In this document: positions 16,355-24,410 of the stretch, piece by piece
How positions within the stretch are numbered: the stretch's first letter is position 1
Layout: each line of letters starts with the position of its first letter
From: an uncultured Verrucomicrobiota bacterium
GTDB lineage: Bacteria > Verrucomicrobiota > Kiritimatiellia > RFP12 > UBA3636
DNA length: 47,951 nt
Assembly: GCA_946534105.1 (NCBI GenBank)
Contig: CAMNCG010000004.1
Location: forward strand, 1 to 47,951
Reading direction: 5' to 3'
Notes under the pieces: model-generated
The model's database searches: none
The model's input: only the letters and a program-made list of their open reading frames with translations
Told to the model about the DNA's origin: nothing
Translations under genes and position numbers: made by a program

Positions 16355-17365
16355 ATGAGAATAGCAAGAAGATGGCCGTCATCTGTTGCCTTGGCGGCGG
16401 CGACGCTTGCCATGTGCATTCCGGCGGCGGCGATGCCACTCGGTCTGCGCACCGCGATGTGGGGCATGGAGGCTGAAATACGTGGCGACATGATCGAGCC
16501 CCTTTCCATCCACCGTTTCTACTCCAAGGCGTACAAAGGGCACTTCTTCACGATTTCGGAAGAGGAGAAGGATGACCTCATCGCGCACAACCCGAACTGG
16601 AAGTACGAGGGAATCGCCTACTACGTGTATCCGGACGAGGTCGAAGGCTCCGTGCCGGTGTTCCGCTTCTGGAGCAAAGGCTACCGCCACCACTTCTACA
16701 CGATCAACGAGTCGGAGAAAAATACGCTTATCGCCACCAATCCCAACTGGGCATACGAAGGCGAGGCGTTTTACGCGCTCCCGGCGGAAACCGCCGAAAG
16801 CGGCGTGAAGTCGCTGAAGAAGTCGGTCTCGTCTGCGGCGGTCGGCTCGCGCGGAGTCCTCGCCTTGTCGGCGGCGGATGGCGGCGCGACAGGAGCCGGC
16901 CTCGGCGCGACGCTCGGCGGCGGCGACGCGGCAGGGTCCGGCCTTCGTGCGACACTCGGCGGCGGTCGCGGAGCGACCTCGCTGCCGGACGAGACCTCGT
17001 CTCTGACCGAATGGACGCTTTCGGCGGAGGACGGCACGGCGATCGCCGAGCCGGGAACGACGGAAGTCGGCGGGATTCTCGTCGAGACGCTCCAGGACGT
17101 CCCGGATTACGCGGAGTTCGAGGAGGACGCCTCCCGTGCGGAGCGCCAGACCGTTTCCCTGCATCTGGTTCTTCCCGCCGGCGTCTGGCGTGCGAAGCTC
17201 TGGAGCGCGGTGGACGGCGAGGGCGACGAAGAGAGCGCGGAAGGAGCGCTGGACTTCGAACTGCCCGCGACCGGCGTCTGGCACTGGCTGCTGGTTGCGC
17301 CGGAAGATGCGGAAAATCCGGATTCTCCGGCCTACTCCCTGTGGATCCGCGCGACGGCGGATTAG
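16355..17365 (+). CDS. Short secreted protein with two DUF5648 repeats and the family tail
   Basis: A GGAGG lies 6 nt before ATG 16355. The 336-aa product has a signal peptide (VALAAATLAMCIPAAAM), then two DUF5648 repeats (about residues 50-145: RFYSKAYKGHFFTISEEE and RFWSKGYRHHFYTINESE), a Gly/Ala-rich hinge and the common tail ending LPATGVWHWL...SLWIRATAD. It is the minimal version of the module found at the ends of the three larger secreted proteins upstream. It may be a stand-alone gene or the remnant of a larger one. The second repeat is identical over 107 bp to the third repeat of the C10 protease gene. Function unknown. Confidence 0.85.
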   Translation: MRIARRWPSSVALAAATLAMCIPAAAMPLGLRTAMWGMEAEIRGDMIEPLSIHRFYSKAYKGHFFTISEEEKDDLIAHNPNWKYEGIAYYVYPDEVEGSVPVFRFWSKGYRHHFYTINESEKNTLIATNPNWAYEGEAFYALPAETAESGVKSLKKSVSSAAVGSRGVLALSAADGGATGAGLGATLGGGDAAGSGLRATLGGGRGATSLPDETSSLTEWTLSAEDGTAIAEPGTTEVGGILVETLQDVPDYAEFEEDASRAERQTVSLHLVLPAGVWRAKLWSAVDGEGDEESAEGALDFELPATGVWHWLLVAPEDAENPDSPAYSLWIRATAD

Positions 17366-17382
17366 TCTGGCGGTGACAACAC

Positions 17383-17497
17383 GGCCCGCGCGGCGCGCGG
17401 GCCCTACCGTGGGCGGCGGTCTTCAGACCGCCGCGGATGTAAGTTTCCGGCGGACTGGAGTCCGCCGCCCCTTTCCCTGCCCGCGCGCCGCGCGGGC
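17383..17497. repeat. Cluster of four REP-like palindromes between convergent genes
   Basis: There are four dyads in 115 bp. 17383-17403 is a type A palindrome (GGCCCGCGCG/CGCGCGGGCC, then CCTACC). 17413-17434 has arms GCGGCGGTCT and AGACCGCCGC. 17448-17467 has arms CGGCGGACT and AGTCCGCCG. 17479-17497 is an inverted type A (GCCCGCGCG/CGCGCGGGC). The cluster lies between the convergent genes ending at 17365 and 17499 and may serve as a bidirectional terminator. Confidence 0.75.
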
Positions 17498-17498
17498 T

Positions 17499-18578
17499 TT
17501 ACCGGCGATGGGACGAGAGGCGGCGGATTGCGGCGAGGGCGAGGCCAGCCGGGGCGACGAGAAGGGAGCCGAGACGAAACGAGAGCGACTTGCGCAGCAG
17601 GCCCACTTCGCGCTCCCGCGCGTTCTTCTCTTCGACGAGTTTCGCGAATTCCCGTTCGGAACGCGTTTTGAGCATCGTGTTCAGCCAGAAGGAATCCAGC
17701 GGCGGCAGGTCCGCCGCGCGGCGGCGTTCCGCGTCGTCGACGCGACCCCAAAGATACCGGACCGCCCCAACGGCCATTTTCGCGGCAATCGCCGCGGCCC
17801 GCCTCTCCTCGTCGTGCTCCGGCGGCTGATTCCAGCCAAATCGGAGGATTTCCCGCGCGACGACGGCGCAGCTCGCGACGTTGCGGAACTTCGGAGGCGA
17901 GGAAGCGTAGTCGGAATCTTCCCGGATTCGGTATCGGTGGCATGTCTTTCCGACGGCCGCCGCCCGCTTCGCGTTCACGAGCGAGAGAAAGGTGAACAGC
18001 AGGTCTTCCTGCTTGATGTCCTCGCGAAAACGGATGCCGCGTTCGGCCACGTAGTCTCGACGAAGGATGTAAAGCCAGACGGGCACGTCGTATTCGCCGG
18101 CGGCCGCCATGTCGAGAAGCAGCGCGGGGCCGGTCCTTGGCGCGGAAAAGGCGTTGGAGCGCGGGTGCCCGCGTTCCTCCTTGGGGCAGCGCTCCTTCAG
18201 GGCGGCACTGTCGAATGCGGTTTCGCTTCCGAAGAACAGAATGTCCAGATTATCCCGCCTGGCCTTCTCCAGAAGCGTTTCCAGCGCGCCGGGAAGGAGC
18301 ATGTCATCGCTGTCGAGGAAATGGACGTAGTTGCCCGAACAGGCGTCGAATGCGGCGTTGCGCGCCGCGCCCTGCCCGCGATTGGCGGCGTGGATCACGC
18401 GAACGCGGCGGTCCGCCGCCGCCCGAGCGTCGAGAATCGCACCGGAGCCGTCGGTGGAGCCGTCGTCGATGCAGACCACCTCCAGGTCCTTCACGGACTG
18501 GCCGAGGACGGAATCGAGGCACGCGTCGAGCCACGGCGCCGAGTTGAAGACGGGAATCAAAATCGAAATTTCAGGCAT
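17499..18578 (-). CDS. Glycosyltransferase family 2
   Basis: A 359-aa protein. The N-terminal GT-A domain starts ISILIPVFNSAPWLD, with VVCIDDGSTDGSG and the metal-binding HFLDSDD motif. A middle helical region follows, with an EDLLF segment (DIKQEDLLFTFLSL). The C-terminus is charged and coiled, then amphipathic (KSLSFRLGSLLVAPAGLAL), which suggests membrane association. The same coil plus S-L-S-x-R-L-G ending occurs in the GT2 at 24244. It is the last gene of a minus-strand GT run and probably adds a sugar to a surface polysaccharide. Donor and acceptor cannot be deduced. No Shine-Dalgarno sequence is visible at the ATG. Confidence 0.88.
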   Translation of the reverse strand: MPEISILIPVFNSAPWLDACLDSVLGQSVKDLEVVCIDDGSTDGSGAILDARAAADRRVRVIHAANRGQGAARNAAFDACSGNYVHFLDSDDMLLPGALETLLEKARRDNLDILFFGSETAFDSAALKERCPKEERGHPRSNAFSAPRTGPALLLDMAAAGEYDVPVWLYILRRDYVAERGIRFREDIKQEDLLFTFLSLVNAKRAAAVGKTCHRYRIREDSDYASSPPKFRNVASCAVVAREILRFGWNQPPEHDEERRAAAIAAKMAVGAVRYLWGRVDDAERRRAADLPPLDSFWLNTMLKTRSEREFAKLVEEKNAREREVGLLRKSLSFRLGSLLVAPAGLALAAIRRLSSHRR

Positions 18579-18596
18579 GGCGACGGTTGACGTAGC

Positions 18597-18615
18597 GGTC
18601 CGCGCGGCGCGCGAG
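18597..18615. repeat. Degenerate type A REP-like element between glycosyltransferase genes
   Basis: GGTCCGCGCGGCGCGCGAGC followed by CCTACC differs from the 7583 and 17383 elements at two positions. It sits in the 61-bp gap between two minus-strand GT genes. Confidence 0.55.
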
Positions 18616-18639
18616 CCCTACCGGATGTGTCAATGGCAG

Positions 18640-19698
18640 TTATCTGCAGAAGCGGTCGTGGAAGGCCAGGAACGTCGTCAGGGCCGTCTTCGGTTCGTGG
18701 AGCAGCTGGAACGCGCCGCCGCAGGGGATGTTGTTGGCGTCGCGGTCGGGGACGAGGAGAAGGCGCGGAATCTTGAGCGCTTCGGCCATGGCGAAGAAAC
18801 CGGTCTGGTTGCCGAGGACGAGCCGCGCCGAGCCGAGCACGTCGAGCGCTTCGGCGAAATCCGCGATTTTCCGGTGGAAAACCGGGAAGCAGCCTCTTTC
18901 GAATTCCGCGTGTTCGGCGTTGGTCCCGAGGAACAGAATTTCGTCGCGGAACGGTTCGAGGAACGAAAAGGAAAAGCCGGCGCGCTGCGACCGCTCCGTG
19001 GCGAAAAGGACGATCGTCTTCCCGCCCAGATCGGTTCTGCGTCCTCCGAAGAGCCAGGACTTCGAGAGATCGGGGACGTCGACGAGCCAGGGCGCAAGCG
19101 GCAGGTAGTAGAGCGGGATATTTCCGCGCCAGAGCGGGATGCACGTCTGGGAGCGGAAGGGATCGAGGTCCAGCGCCCCTTCCGGCAGGGCGTCGGAGAT
19201 CGTGACGGATTCCACGTAGGGCTGGCGCTCAAGCAGCGGGCGCAGGAGTTCGGCGCCGGCTCTATTGAACTGGGGCATCGGAAATACGAATCCGTCCGCG
19301 CGGACGCGCTCGACGCCGGTTCCGGTCCGAAGATGCACCGAAAAGCGATCATGACCGGTGGCGGACGCGACGGCGCGGCAGAAGGGAAGCGCAAAGACGA
19401 GGTCGCCAATCTTTCCGGAATGGGAGAAGACGAGCGGCCGGTCGGGGGACGGGCGCGGAAAGGCGTCCGGGCCGTGCGGTCCGACGATTCGCTGGAAGGC
19501 GGGCGACGGCACGGGGGCGAAGTCCTGCGGGGAGACAGCTTCCCGCCGAACGGCGCCCGGCGGAAGGGGCGGGGCCGGAGCGGGAGCGGGCGAACGAGGC
19601 GGCGCGGCGGGGGGCGGGGGGAGGAGCATCCCGCGCAGACGCCTCCAGGCGGCGAAGGCGGGGCGAAGAATGGCGGAATTTCGGAGATTCTGCGTCAT
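18640..19698 (-). CDS. GT9-like (heptosyltransferase-type, GT-B) glycosyltransferase
   Basis: The real start is ATG 19698 (MTQNLRNSAILRPAF), overlapping the upstream stop as ATGA. The tracked 678-aa ORF from 20676 is mostly a shadow of the upstream GT. The product is 352 aa with a Pro/Ala-rich stretch near residues 30-55. The GT-B domain opens with FSHSGKIGDLVFALPFCRA, the usual GT9 G-x-x-GD start. A second-domain motif, RLVLGNQTGFFAMAEALKI, parallels the GT9 N-x-T-G-x-x-H/M-x-A-A-L signature. It probably transfers a sugar in the LPS or surface-glycan pathway and is coupled translationally to the three-domain GT. Confidence 0.75.
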   Translation of the reverse strand: MTQNLRNSAILRPAFAAWRRLRGMLLPPPPAAPPRSPAPAPAPPLPPGAVRREAVSPQDFAPVPSPAFQRIVGPHGPDAFPRPSPDRPLVFSHSGKIGDLVFALPFCRAVASATGHDRFSVHLRTGTGVERVRADGFVFPMPQFNRAGAELLRPLLERQPYVESVTISDALPEGALDLDPFRSQTCIPLWRGNIPLYYLPLAPWLVDVPDLSKSWLFGGRRTDLGGKTIVLFATERSQRAGFSFSFLEPFRDEILFLGTNAEHAEFERGCFPVFHRKIADFAEALDVLGSARLVLGNQTGFFAMAEALKIPRLLLVPDRDANNIPCGGAFQLLHEPKTALTTFLAFHDRFCR

Positions 19699-22600
19699 GG
19701 CGAGGCGTGGACAAGGCCGTCGAAAAGCCGCGGATACTCGTTCAGAATCGCTCGAAACTGGCGGTTGTTGCCGCCCTTGTCGTTGTTGTCGCGGCTGAGG
19801 GCGTGGGGACCGAGTTCGTCGGCGGTGTCGAGGCTCTGGATGTCGGAGGCGGCGACGAAGCGCACCGGCGTGCCCTGCCGGACGGCCATGGCCCAGAACC
19901 AGAGGTCGTCGGCGGTCGGGGCGAGACGGAGAAAAGCCGAGGCGTCCGTCGCGTCCGGGTGCAGGGAACCGGGCGGATAGAGGACTCCGCCGCACCCCGT
20001 GGGGAGATTCAGGGCGGAGGGATTTTCGCCGCAGGCGGCGTTCATGGGCCAGGCGGCGTAGGAAAGGGGAATCCCGAAGGAATCCAGGCGGACGTGGCGG
20101 ATGCGCCGGGCGACGATTTCGCCGGGATGCGCATGGTGGGCCTCCAGAAGGGACTGGAGCCAGTCGCGCGGGTAGAAGACGTCGTCGTCCGCGGTGACCA
20201 GGACCGCGCCGGGCCAGGTTTCCAGCGCGGGAACGAGCTTCTTGTAGGAGCGAAGTCCGGGGCGGCACCAGCGGATGTCGAGTCCTTTCTTCCTCAACGC
20301 CGCGAACTCCGGCGGCAGACCGGACTCGCGTCCGGGGAACTGCTCCGGGTCCAGCCAGAGAACGACGGCGTCCGGCCGGACGCTTTGCCGAAGGAGCGAA
20401 GCGGCGGCCACCGAAGCGAGGCGGATGCGCGCGGGATAGGAGGTGAACGAGACGACGACGGCGCCTGGAGCGGCCGGGTCCCGGCCGGTCGTTCCGGGAA
20501 CGCCGGAGTCGATTTCCTCGAGCAGAAGGCCGCGAAGCGTCTTCTCGGCGCGGAGCATGTGGTCGCGGAATACGGCGCGATCGTTCGCGAGGGTGCCGCG
20601 TTCCGCCTGAAGGTGGCGCAGTTCGGCGAGACAGGCGTCGACGGCGCGCAGGTGCGGCCCGATTACGGGAAGGCACCGCGCCAGTGCGGCGGCGGCGGCG
20701 TGAAGCGGTCCGGGTGGTGGTGCGGAAGAAGGCGCAATGCTTCCGGCGGCTTTCTTCAGGGCGGCGTTAAGAGCAGTGTCGTCCTTGTGGACCAGGGCGA
20801 GAAGCGTCGGGAGCGCGGGGCCGATTTGCGGAGCCATCGGCGCAAAGAGGGCTTGCAGCATTTCGATGCCTTCGTCGCGCGACGACGCGGGCATCGAGAG
20901 AATCGCCTCCGCGACGATCTGGTCGCACCAGGGCAGAACCGTCGCGCGCTTTTCCGGTGGGAGGCGATTGTTTTCCGCGAACTCGAACACGGATGGCAAT
21001 GCGCGCACGAGGTCGAACGAGGCGTCGATTTTTCCGCGTCTGCGAAGCGACACCAGCGATCCGCGCCGTCTGCGGTAGGTGTAGAGCCGGTCGGAAATCG
21101 TGGTCGCCTCGCCGGCGACCAGCTGGTAGCAGAAGCAGAAAACGGCGTCGAACCCGAAGCGGATGCCCGGATCGCGGGGGAAGCGCAGGCCGCTGCGCTC
21201 GATGAGGTCGCGCCGGAAAATCTTGTTCCAGAGCACGTCGTCGCGGCCGCGGACTTCCGCCGGGGCGCGAAGGACGTCCGGGCGGGTCCGGTTTCTGATT
21301 TCCCGCTCGGTGAAGGCGCCTTCGTGGCGGGCGCTGCAGATGGCGAGATCGACGCCAAGTCGCTCCATGGCGCCGACCATGACGGCGCACATCCGAGGGG
21401 CGTATTCATCGTCGGCGTCGCAGAACATCACATAGGGGGCCGTCGCCTTTTCCATGGCGACGGAACGGGCCCATTCCGCCCCGTGGTTCTCGCCGAAGAC
21501 GGCGACAATGCGCGAATCCTTCGCGGCGTAGCGGCGGAGAATCGCGGCGGTGCCGTCGGTGGAGCCGTCGTCGACGCACACGATCTGGATGTCGGGGAGA
21601 GTCTGTGCGAGAAGGGAGTCGAGGCAGTTGGGCAGAAATCGCTCGACGTTGTAGGCCGGAACAATGACGGAGACCCTGGGCGCGGCGGAAGCCGGCTCCG
21701 ATGGCGGCGGCGCGGCGAACGGAGGGCGGAGGACGGCGACGTGGAGCGCCGCGAGGCGCGCGGCGAGGGGCGAGTTCGGCGGCAGGGTCGCCTCGTCCGC
21801 GACAACGGCCTCCGCGCCGCATTCAAGGACTTGCGAGACGATTTCGTCGTCGCGGGCGAGGCCGAGCTGCGCCCAGGCGCCGGCATCGCCGCCGTCCGGC
21901 ATGACGGCTTCAAAGCCCTGAGGGGCGGAATTTCCGGAGAGCAGGAGGACGCGCGGAAGGGGTTTCGGCGCGTCGAAGGCGCGAATGCCGCGGTCAACGA
22001 GACGCAGCGCCGGCCGGCGCGCGGCCCAGAGCGGACGGTGAAGGAGCTTGAGCGATCCGAATCCCGGATGGATTTCGTTGAGCAGCCGACTGGAGGCCTC
22101 GATGCGCGCGGCGCGGTAGGCCGGATCGAACGTCCCGCCCTCGAGATGCCTGACGAACGCGCGGGTGGTGATGCGGTGCCGCCATCCGCGTTCCCAGGCG
22201 CGCAGACACAAGTCCAGTTCCTCGCCGTAGCCCTTGCCGAACCGTTCGACGTCGAGCGGCCCGACGTCGTCGAGCATGTCGCGCCGGAGGTAGAGGCAGA
22301 AGCCGTGGCCCGTATGCTGGTCGAAGGCGAATTCGTGGGCGTGGAGCCATCCGCGCGCGGTTTCGGCGACGGTGAGGCCCGGCGGCATGGGATTGGGGCC
22401 TTCCTCCGGAACGGAGGCGAACCAGGCGTTGTCGGAAATCGGGGTGGCGCTTCCGATGCGGGCGTCGGCGTATGCCGCGAGCCGGAGCGAATCGGTCCAG
22501 CGGGGGCTGACTACCGTGTCGTTGTTGAGGAGAATCACGTCGCGCGGCGCCACGGCGCGGATGCCGTGGTTGCAGGCGCCGGCGAAGCCGACGTTTTCGT

Positions 22601-23183
22601 CGAGGCATTCCACGCGGACGCGGTCCGGGTTCCTTTCGGCGAGGCGCAGGAGCGCGGGTCGGACCGCGGGATCGCGGCTTCCGTTCTCGACAAAGAGAAT
22701 CAGGACGTCCGGAGGCGTGTGCTCCAGCAGCGATTCCGCGAGCGTCGGCAGGTATTCGGGGTGATTGTAGAAGGGGATGATGACGGCGAGCGGCGGCTTG
22801 GGGGCCGCTTCGGCGCGGAGGCGCCCGCGGACCTTTTCCTCCCAGAGATCCGGCCGCAGTTCGCGCCAGAGGCGGCGGAGCGAAGCCGTGGTCGGCTTCC
22901 GCCTGCGGCCGAAGACGCGCACGTGGGCGAGCAGCGGATTTTCGCGGGGTGGAATGAGGTCGGGCGGAATGGGGGGGACCTCGGGGGCGAAGCCCCATCC
23001 CTTGCGCCAGCCCTCGGTGCAGTAGTGCAGGAGCGGGGACGCGAAACGCCGTTGCATGACTTCAGGATGCGACCTAACGTAGAAGTCCCGGTCGAAGAGG
23101 CCGGAATTCCTCGCGACGACGATGTCGCGGACGAGGCAAAGCGCGGCGGACGGATTTTCCGAAATGCCTCTTCTTTCGATCAT
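19695..23183 (-). CDS. Three-domain glycosyltransferase (GT2 + GT2 + GT-A) with a polysaccharide-cluster N-terminal motif
   Basis: The start is ATG 23183 (MIERRGISEN), which overlaps the upstream GT2 stop as ATGA. The tracked start at 24062 is shadow. The product has 1162 aa. Near residues 28-66 is the FDRDFYVRSHPEV...PLLHY...GW motif common at the N-terminus of polysaccharide GTs. GT domain 1 (about 131-370) opens AVIIPFYNHPEYLP, with LLNNDTVVSP and a GYGEELDLCLR motif. GT domain 2 (about 502-720) opens VSVIVPAYNVERFLP, with CVDDGSTDGT and FCDADDE. GT domain 3 (about 905-1150) opens VVSFTSYPARIR, with VTADDDVFYPRDW. One polypeptide could therefore add three residues in order. It is probably cytoplasmic or peripheral to the inner membrane. 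Confidence 0.88.
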   Translation of the reverse strand: MIERRGISENPSAALCLVRDIVVARNSGLFDRDFYVRSHPEVMQRRFASPLLHYCTEGWRKGWGFAPEVPPIPPDLIPPRENPLLAHVRVFGRRRKPTTASLRRLWRELRPDLWEEKVRGRLRAEAAPKPPLAVIIPFYNHPEYLPTLAESLLEHTPPDVLILFVENGSRDPAVRPALLRLAERNPDRVRVECLDENVGFAGACNHGIRAVAPRDVILLNNDTVVSPRWTDSLRLAAYADARIGSATPISDNAWFASVPEEGPNPMPPGLTVAETARGWLHAHEFAFDQHTGHGFCLYLRRDMLDDVGPLDVERFGKGYGEELDLCLRAWERGWRHRITTRAFVRHLEGGTFDPAYRAARIEASSRLLNEIHPGFGSLKLLHRPLWAARRPALRLVDRGIRAFDAPKPLPRVLLLSGNSAPQGFEAVMPDGGDAGAWAQLGLARDDEIVSQVLECGAEAVVADEATLPPNSPLAARLAALHVAVLRPPFAAPPPSEPASAAPRVSVIVPAYNVERFLPNCLDSLLAQTLPDIQIVCVDDGSTDGTAAILRRYAAKDSRIVAVFGENHGAEWARSVAMEKATAPYVMFCDADDEYAPRMCAVMVGAMERLGVDLAICSARHEGAFTEREIRNRTRPDVLRAPAEVRGRDDVLWNKIFRRDLIERSGLRFPRDPGIRFGFDAVFCFCYQLVAGEATTISDRLYTYRRRRGSLVSLRRRGKIDASFDLVRALPSVFEFAENNRLPPEKRATVLPWCDQIVAEAILSMPASSRDEGIEMLQALFAPMAPQIGPALPTLLALVHKDDTALNAALKKAAGSIAPSSAPPPGPLHAAAAALARCLPVIGPHLRAVDACLAELRHLQAERGTLANDRAVFRDHMLRAEKTLRGLLLEEIDSGVPGTTGRDPAAPGAVVVSFTSYPARIRLASVAAASLLRQSVRPDAVVLWLDPEQFPGRESGLPPEFAALRKKGLDIRWCRPGLRSYKKLVPALETWPGAVLVTADDDVFYPRDWLQSLLEAHHAHPGEIVARRIRHVRLDSFGIPLSYAAWPMNAACGENPSALNLPTGCGGVLYPPGSLHPDATDASAFLRLAPTADDLWFWAMAVRQGTPVRFVAASDIQSLDTADELGPHALSRDNNDKGGNNRQFRAILNEYPRLFDGLVHASP

Positions 23184-24244
23184 CGGACCGTTTGAACTCC
23201 CTGCTTCTTTCCACGAAAACGAGGAAGGATGATCTCCGCGATCCACCGCAACGGCGCGGTGAGCGCCATTCCAAGACGATGGGAAAGGGACCGCTCGATC
23301 GTTTCGATGCGCTTTCCGGCGCGTCCGAGCGCCTCTTGCGTGGCCGTCAGCGCTTTTTGCCTGGACTCCAGCTCGGCGTGAGTCCGCGCGAGGGCCTCGC
23401 GGGTGTCGGCGAGGACCCGGCGATGGTCGTCGAGGGCTTCGCGGTGCCGCTGAAGGGAAAGCTCCAGGTTTCGGGCGCGGTTGCGGTCCCGGAGGGCGAA
23501 GCGGTAGAGGTCGGCCAGCGCGGCGGGATCCTTTTCGAAGACGGCCGCGACGGACCGGCCGCAGGTCTCCGGATCGGATTTCCAGAGCCCGGTGATGGAG
23601 TCGACGTCCTCCGCGCGGTCCGTCGTCTGGCGGAGAAAGTGCTCCCCCGTGATCTTGCGCAGGTGGGCGGGCGGCGAGAGCCGTGCGAGGCGGCGGATGT
23701 AGTCGTAGTCGATCAGGATCCGCAACGTTTCGTCGTAGGGTCCGGCCTCGTCCGCGAGGCGCTTCGTGTGGAGGATCTGCTTGTGGTTGATCTGGTTGAA
23801 GAAGCGGATGTCCTCGAAAGAGACGTCGTCCTCGTTCTCGACCTGGCGGCGAATCTCCTTTCCGTCCGGACCGATCCAGACGGCATAGGTGTCGGAGTAG
23901 ACGAATTCCGCGCCCTTCCGCTCCGCAAAGGAGACGAGTCCCTCGAGATGGTCGGGGTAGACGATGTCGTCGTCGTCCATGTAGGCGACGAACTTCGAGC
24001 GGACGAGCGAAAGGCCGAAATTGAGGGCGGCTGCCTTGCCGAGGTGCGGGCGATCGTGCCATTCGATCCGGTCATCGCCGAACCCCGCCACGACATCCGA
24101 AACATCCTCTCCGCCGTCGTTCACGACAAGGAGCCTCCATCCCGGCATCGTCTGGTTCCGGATCGACCGGATCGCAACGGGGAGCAGCTCCCGGCGATTG
24201 TAGGTCGGGAGGAGGACCGTGACGAGGGGCGTACCCGTATTCAT
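23180..24244 (-). CDS. Glycosyltransferase family 2 with C-terminal coiled coil
   Basis: The start is ATG 24244 (MNTGTPLVTVLLPTYNRREL). The longer tracked ORF would run through the promoter. The product is 354 aa. The GT-A domain has VVNDGG and the metal site YMDDDDIVYPDH, then a HTKRLADEAGPYDE region. From about residue 235 a long heptad-type coiled coil (LQRHREALDDHRRVLADTRE) leads to RSLSHRLGMALTAPLRW, a likely membrane-contact segment. It is the first gene of the minus-strand GT operon that continues with the three-domain GT and the GT9-like gene through ATGA overlaps. The predicted mRNA start is at or next to the ATG. Confidence 0.88.
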   Translation of the reverse strand: MNTGTPLVTVLLPTYNRRELLPVAIRSIRNQTMPGWRLLVVNDGGEDVSDVVAGFGDDRIEWHDRPHLGKAAALNFGLSLVRSKFVAYMDDDDIVYPDHLEGLVSFAERKGAEFVYSDTYAVWIGPDGKEIRRQVENEDDVSFEDIRFFNQINHKQILHTKRLADEAGPYDETLRILIDYDYIRRLARLSPPAHLRKITGEHFLRQTTDRAEDVDSITGLWKSDPETCGRSVAAVFEKDPAALADLYRFALRDRNRARNLELSLQRHREALDDHRRVLADTREALARTHAELESRQKALTATQEALGRAGKRIETIERSLSHRLGMALTAPLRWIAEIILPRFRGKKQGVQTVR

Positions 24245-24252
24245 GCGCGAAG

Positions 24253-24281
24253 ATTCTAGGCAAATTCCCTCTCCCACGCAA
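24253..24281 (-). promoter_or_regulatory. Promoter of the glycosyltransferase operon
   Basis: On the minus strand, TTGCGT, a 17-bp spacer and TAGAAT, with the -10 ending 8 nt before ATG 24244. Boxes and geometry match the other leaderless-type promoters in the window. Confidence 0.7.
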
Positions 24282-24364
24282 GCGGTTGCACACAGACGCA
24301 GAGCTTCCCAGTCGGGGCGGTTGCCGTGTCGCGACCGCCCCCGATTGGGAATTTCCGAAAGTTT

Positions 24365-24403
24365 CGTAACGAACTTTACGTAACGAACGGATTGCGCTAG
24401 AAT
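24365..24403 (+). promoter_or_regulatory. Promoter with direct repeats for the Arch_ATPase gene
   Basis: TTTACG (24375-24380), a 17-bp spacer and TAGAAT (24398-24403) end 7 nt before ATG 24411, predicting a leaderless mRNA. CGTAACGAAC occurs twice, at 24365 and 24379, 14 bp apart across the -35 box. This is an operator-like arrangement. Confidence 0.6.
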
Positions 24404-24410
24404 CCCCGCC

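Noticed and set aside
19699-20676. Long N-terminal extension of the 678-aa minus-strand ORF
   Set aside because: It is Arg/Pro-rich shadow of the upstream GT. The ATGA overlap at 19698 gives the proper start.
19707-23195. 1162-aa plus-strand ORF opposite the three-domain glycosyltransferase
   Set aside because: It is the antisense shadow of a strongly recognisable GT gene. Its translation is low-complexity Gly/Arg/Glu text with no motifs.
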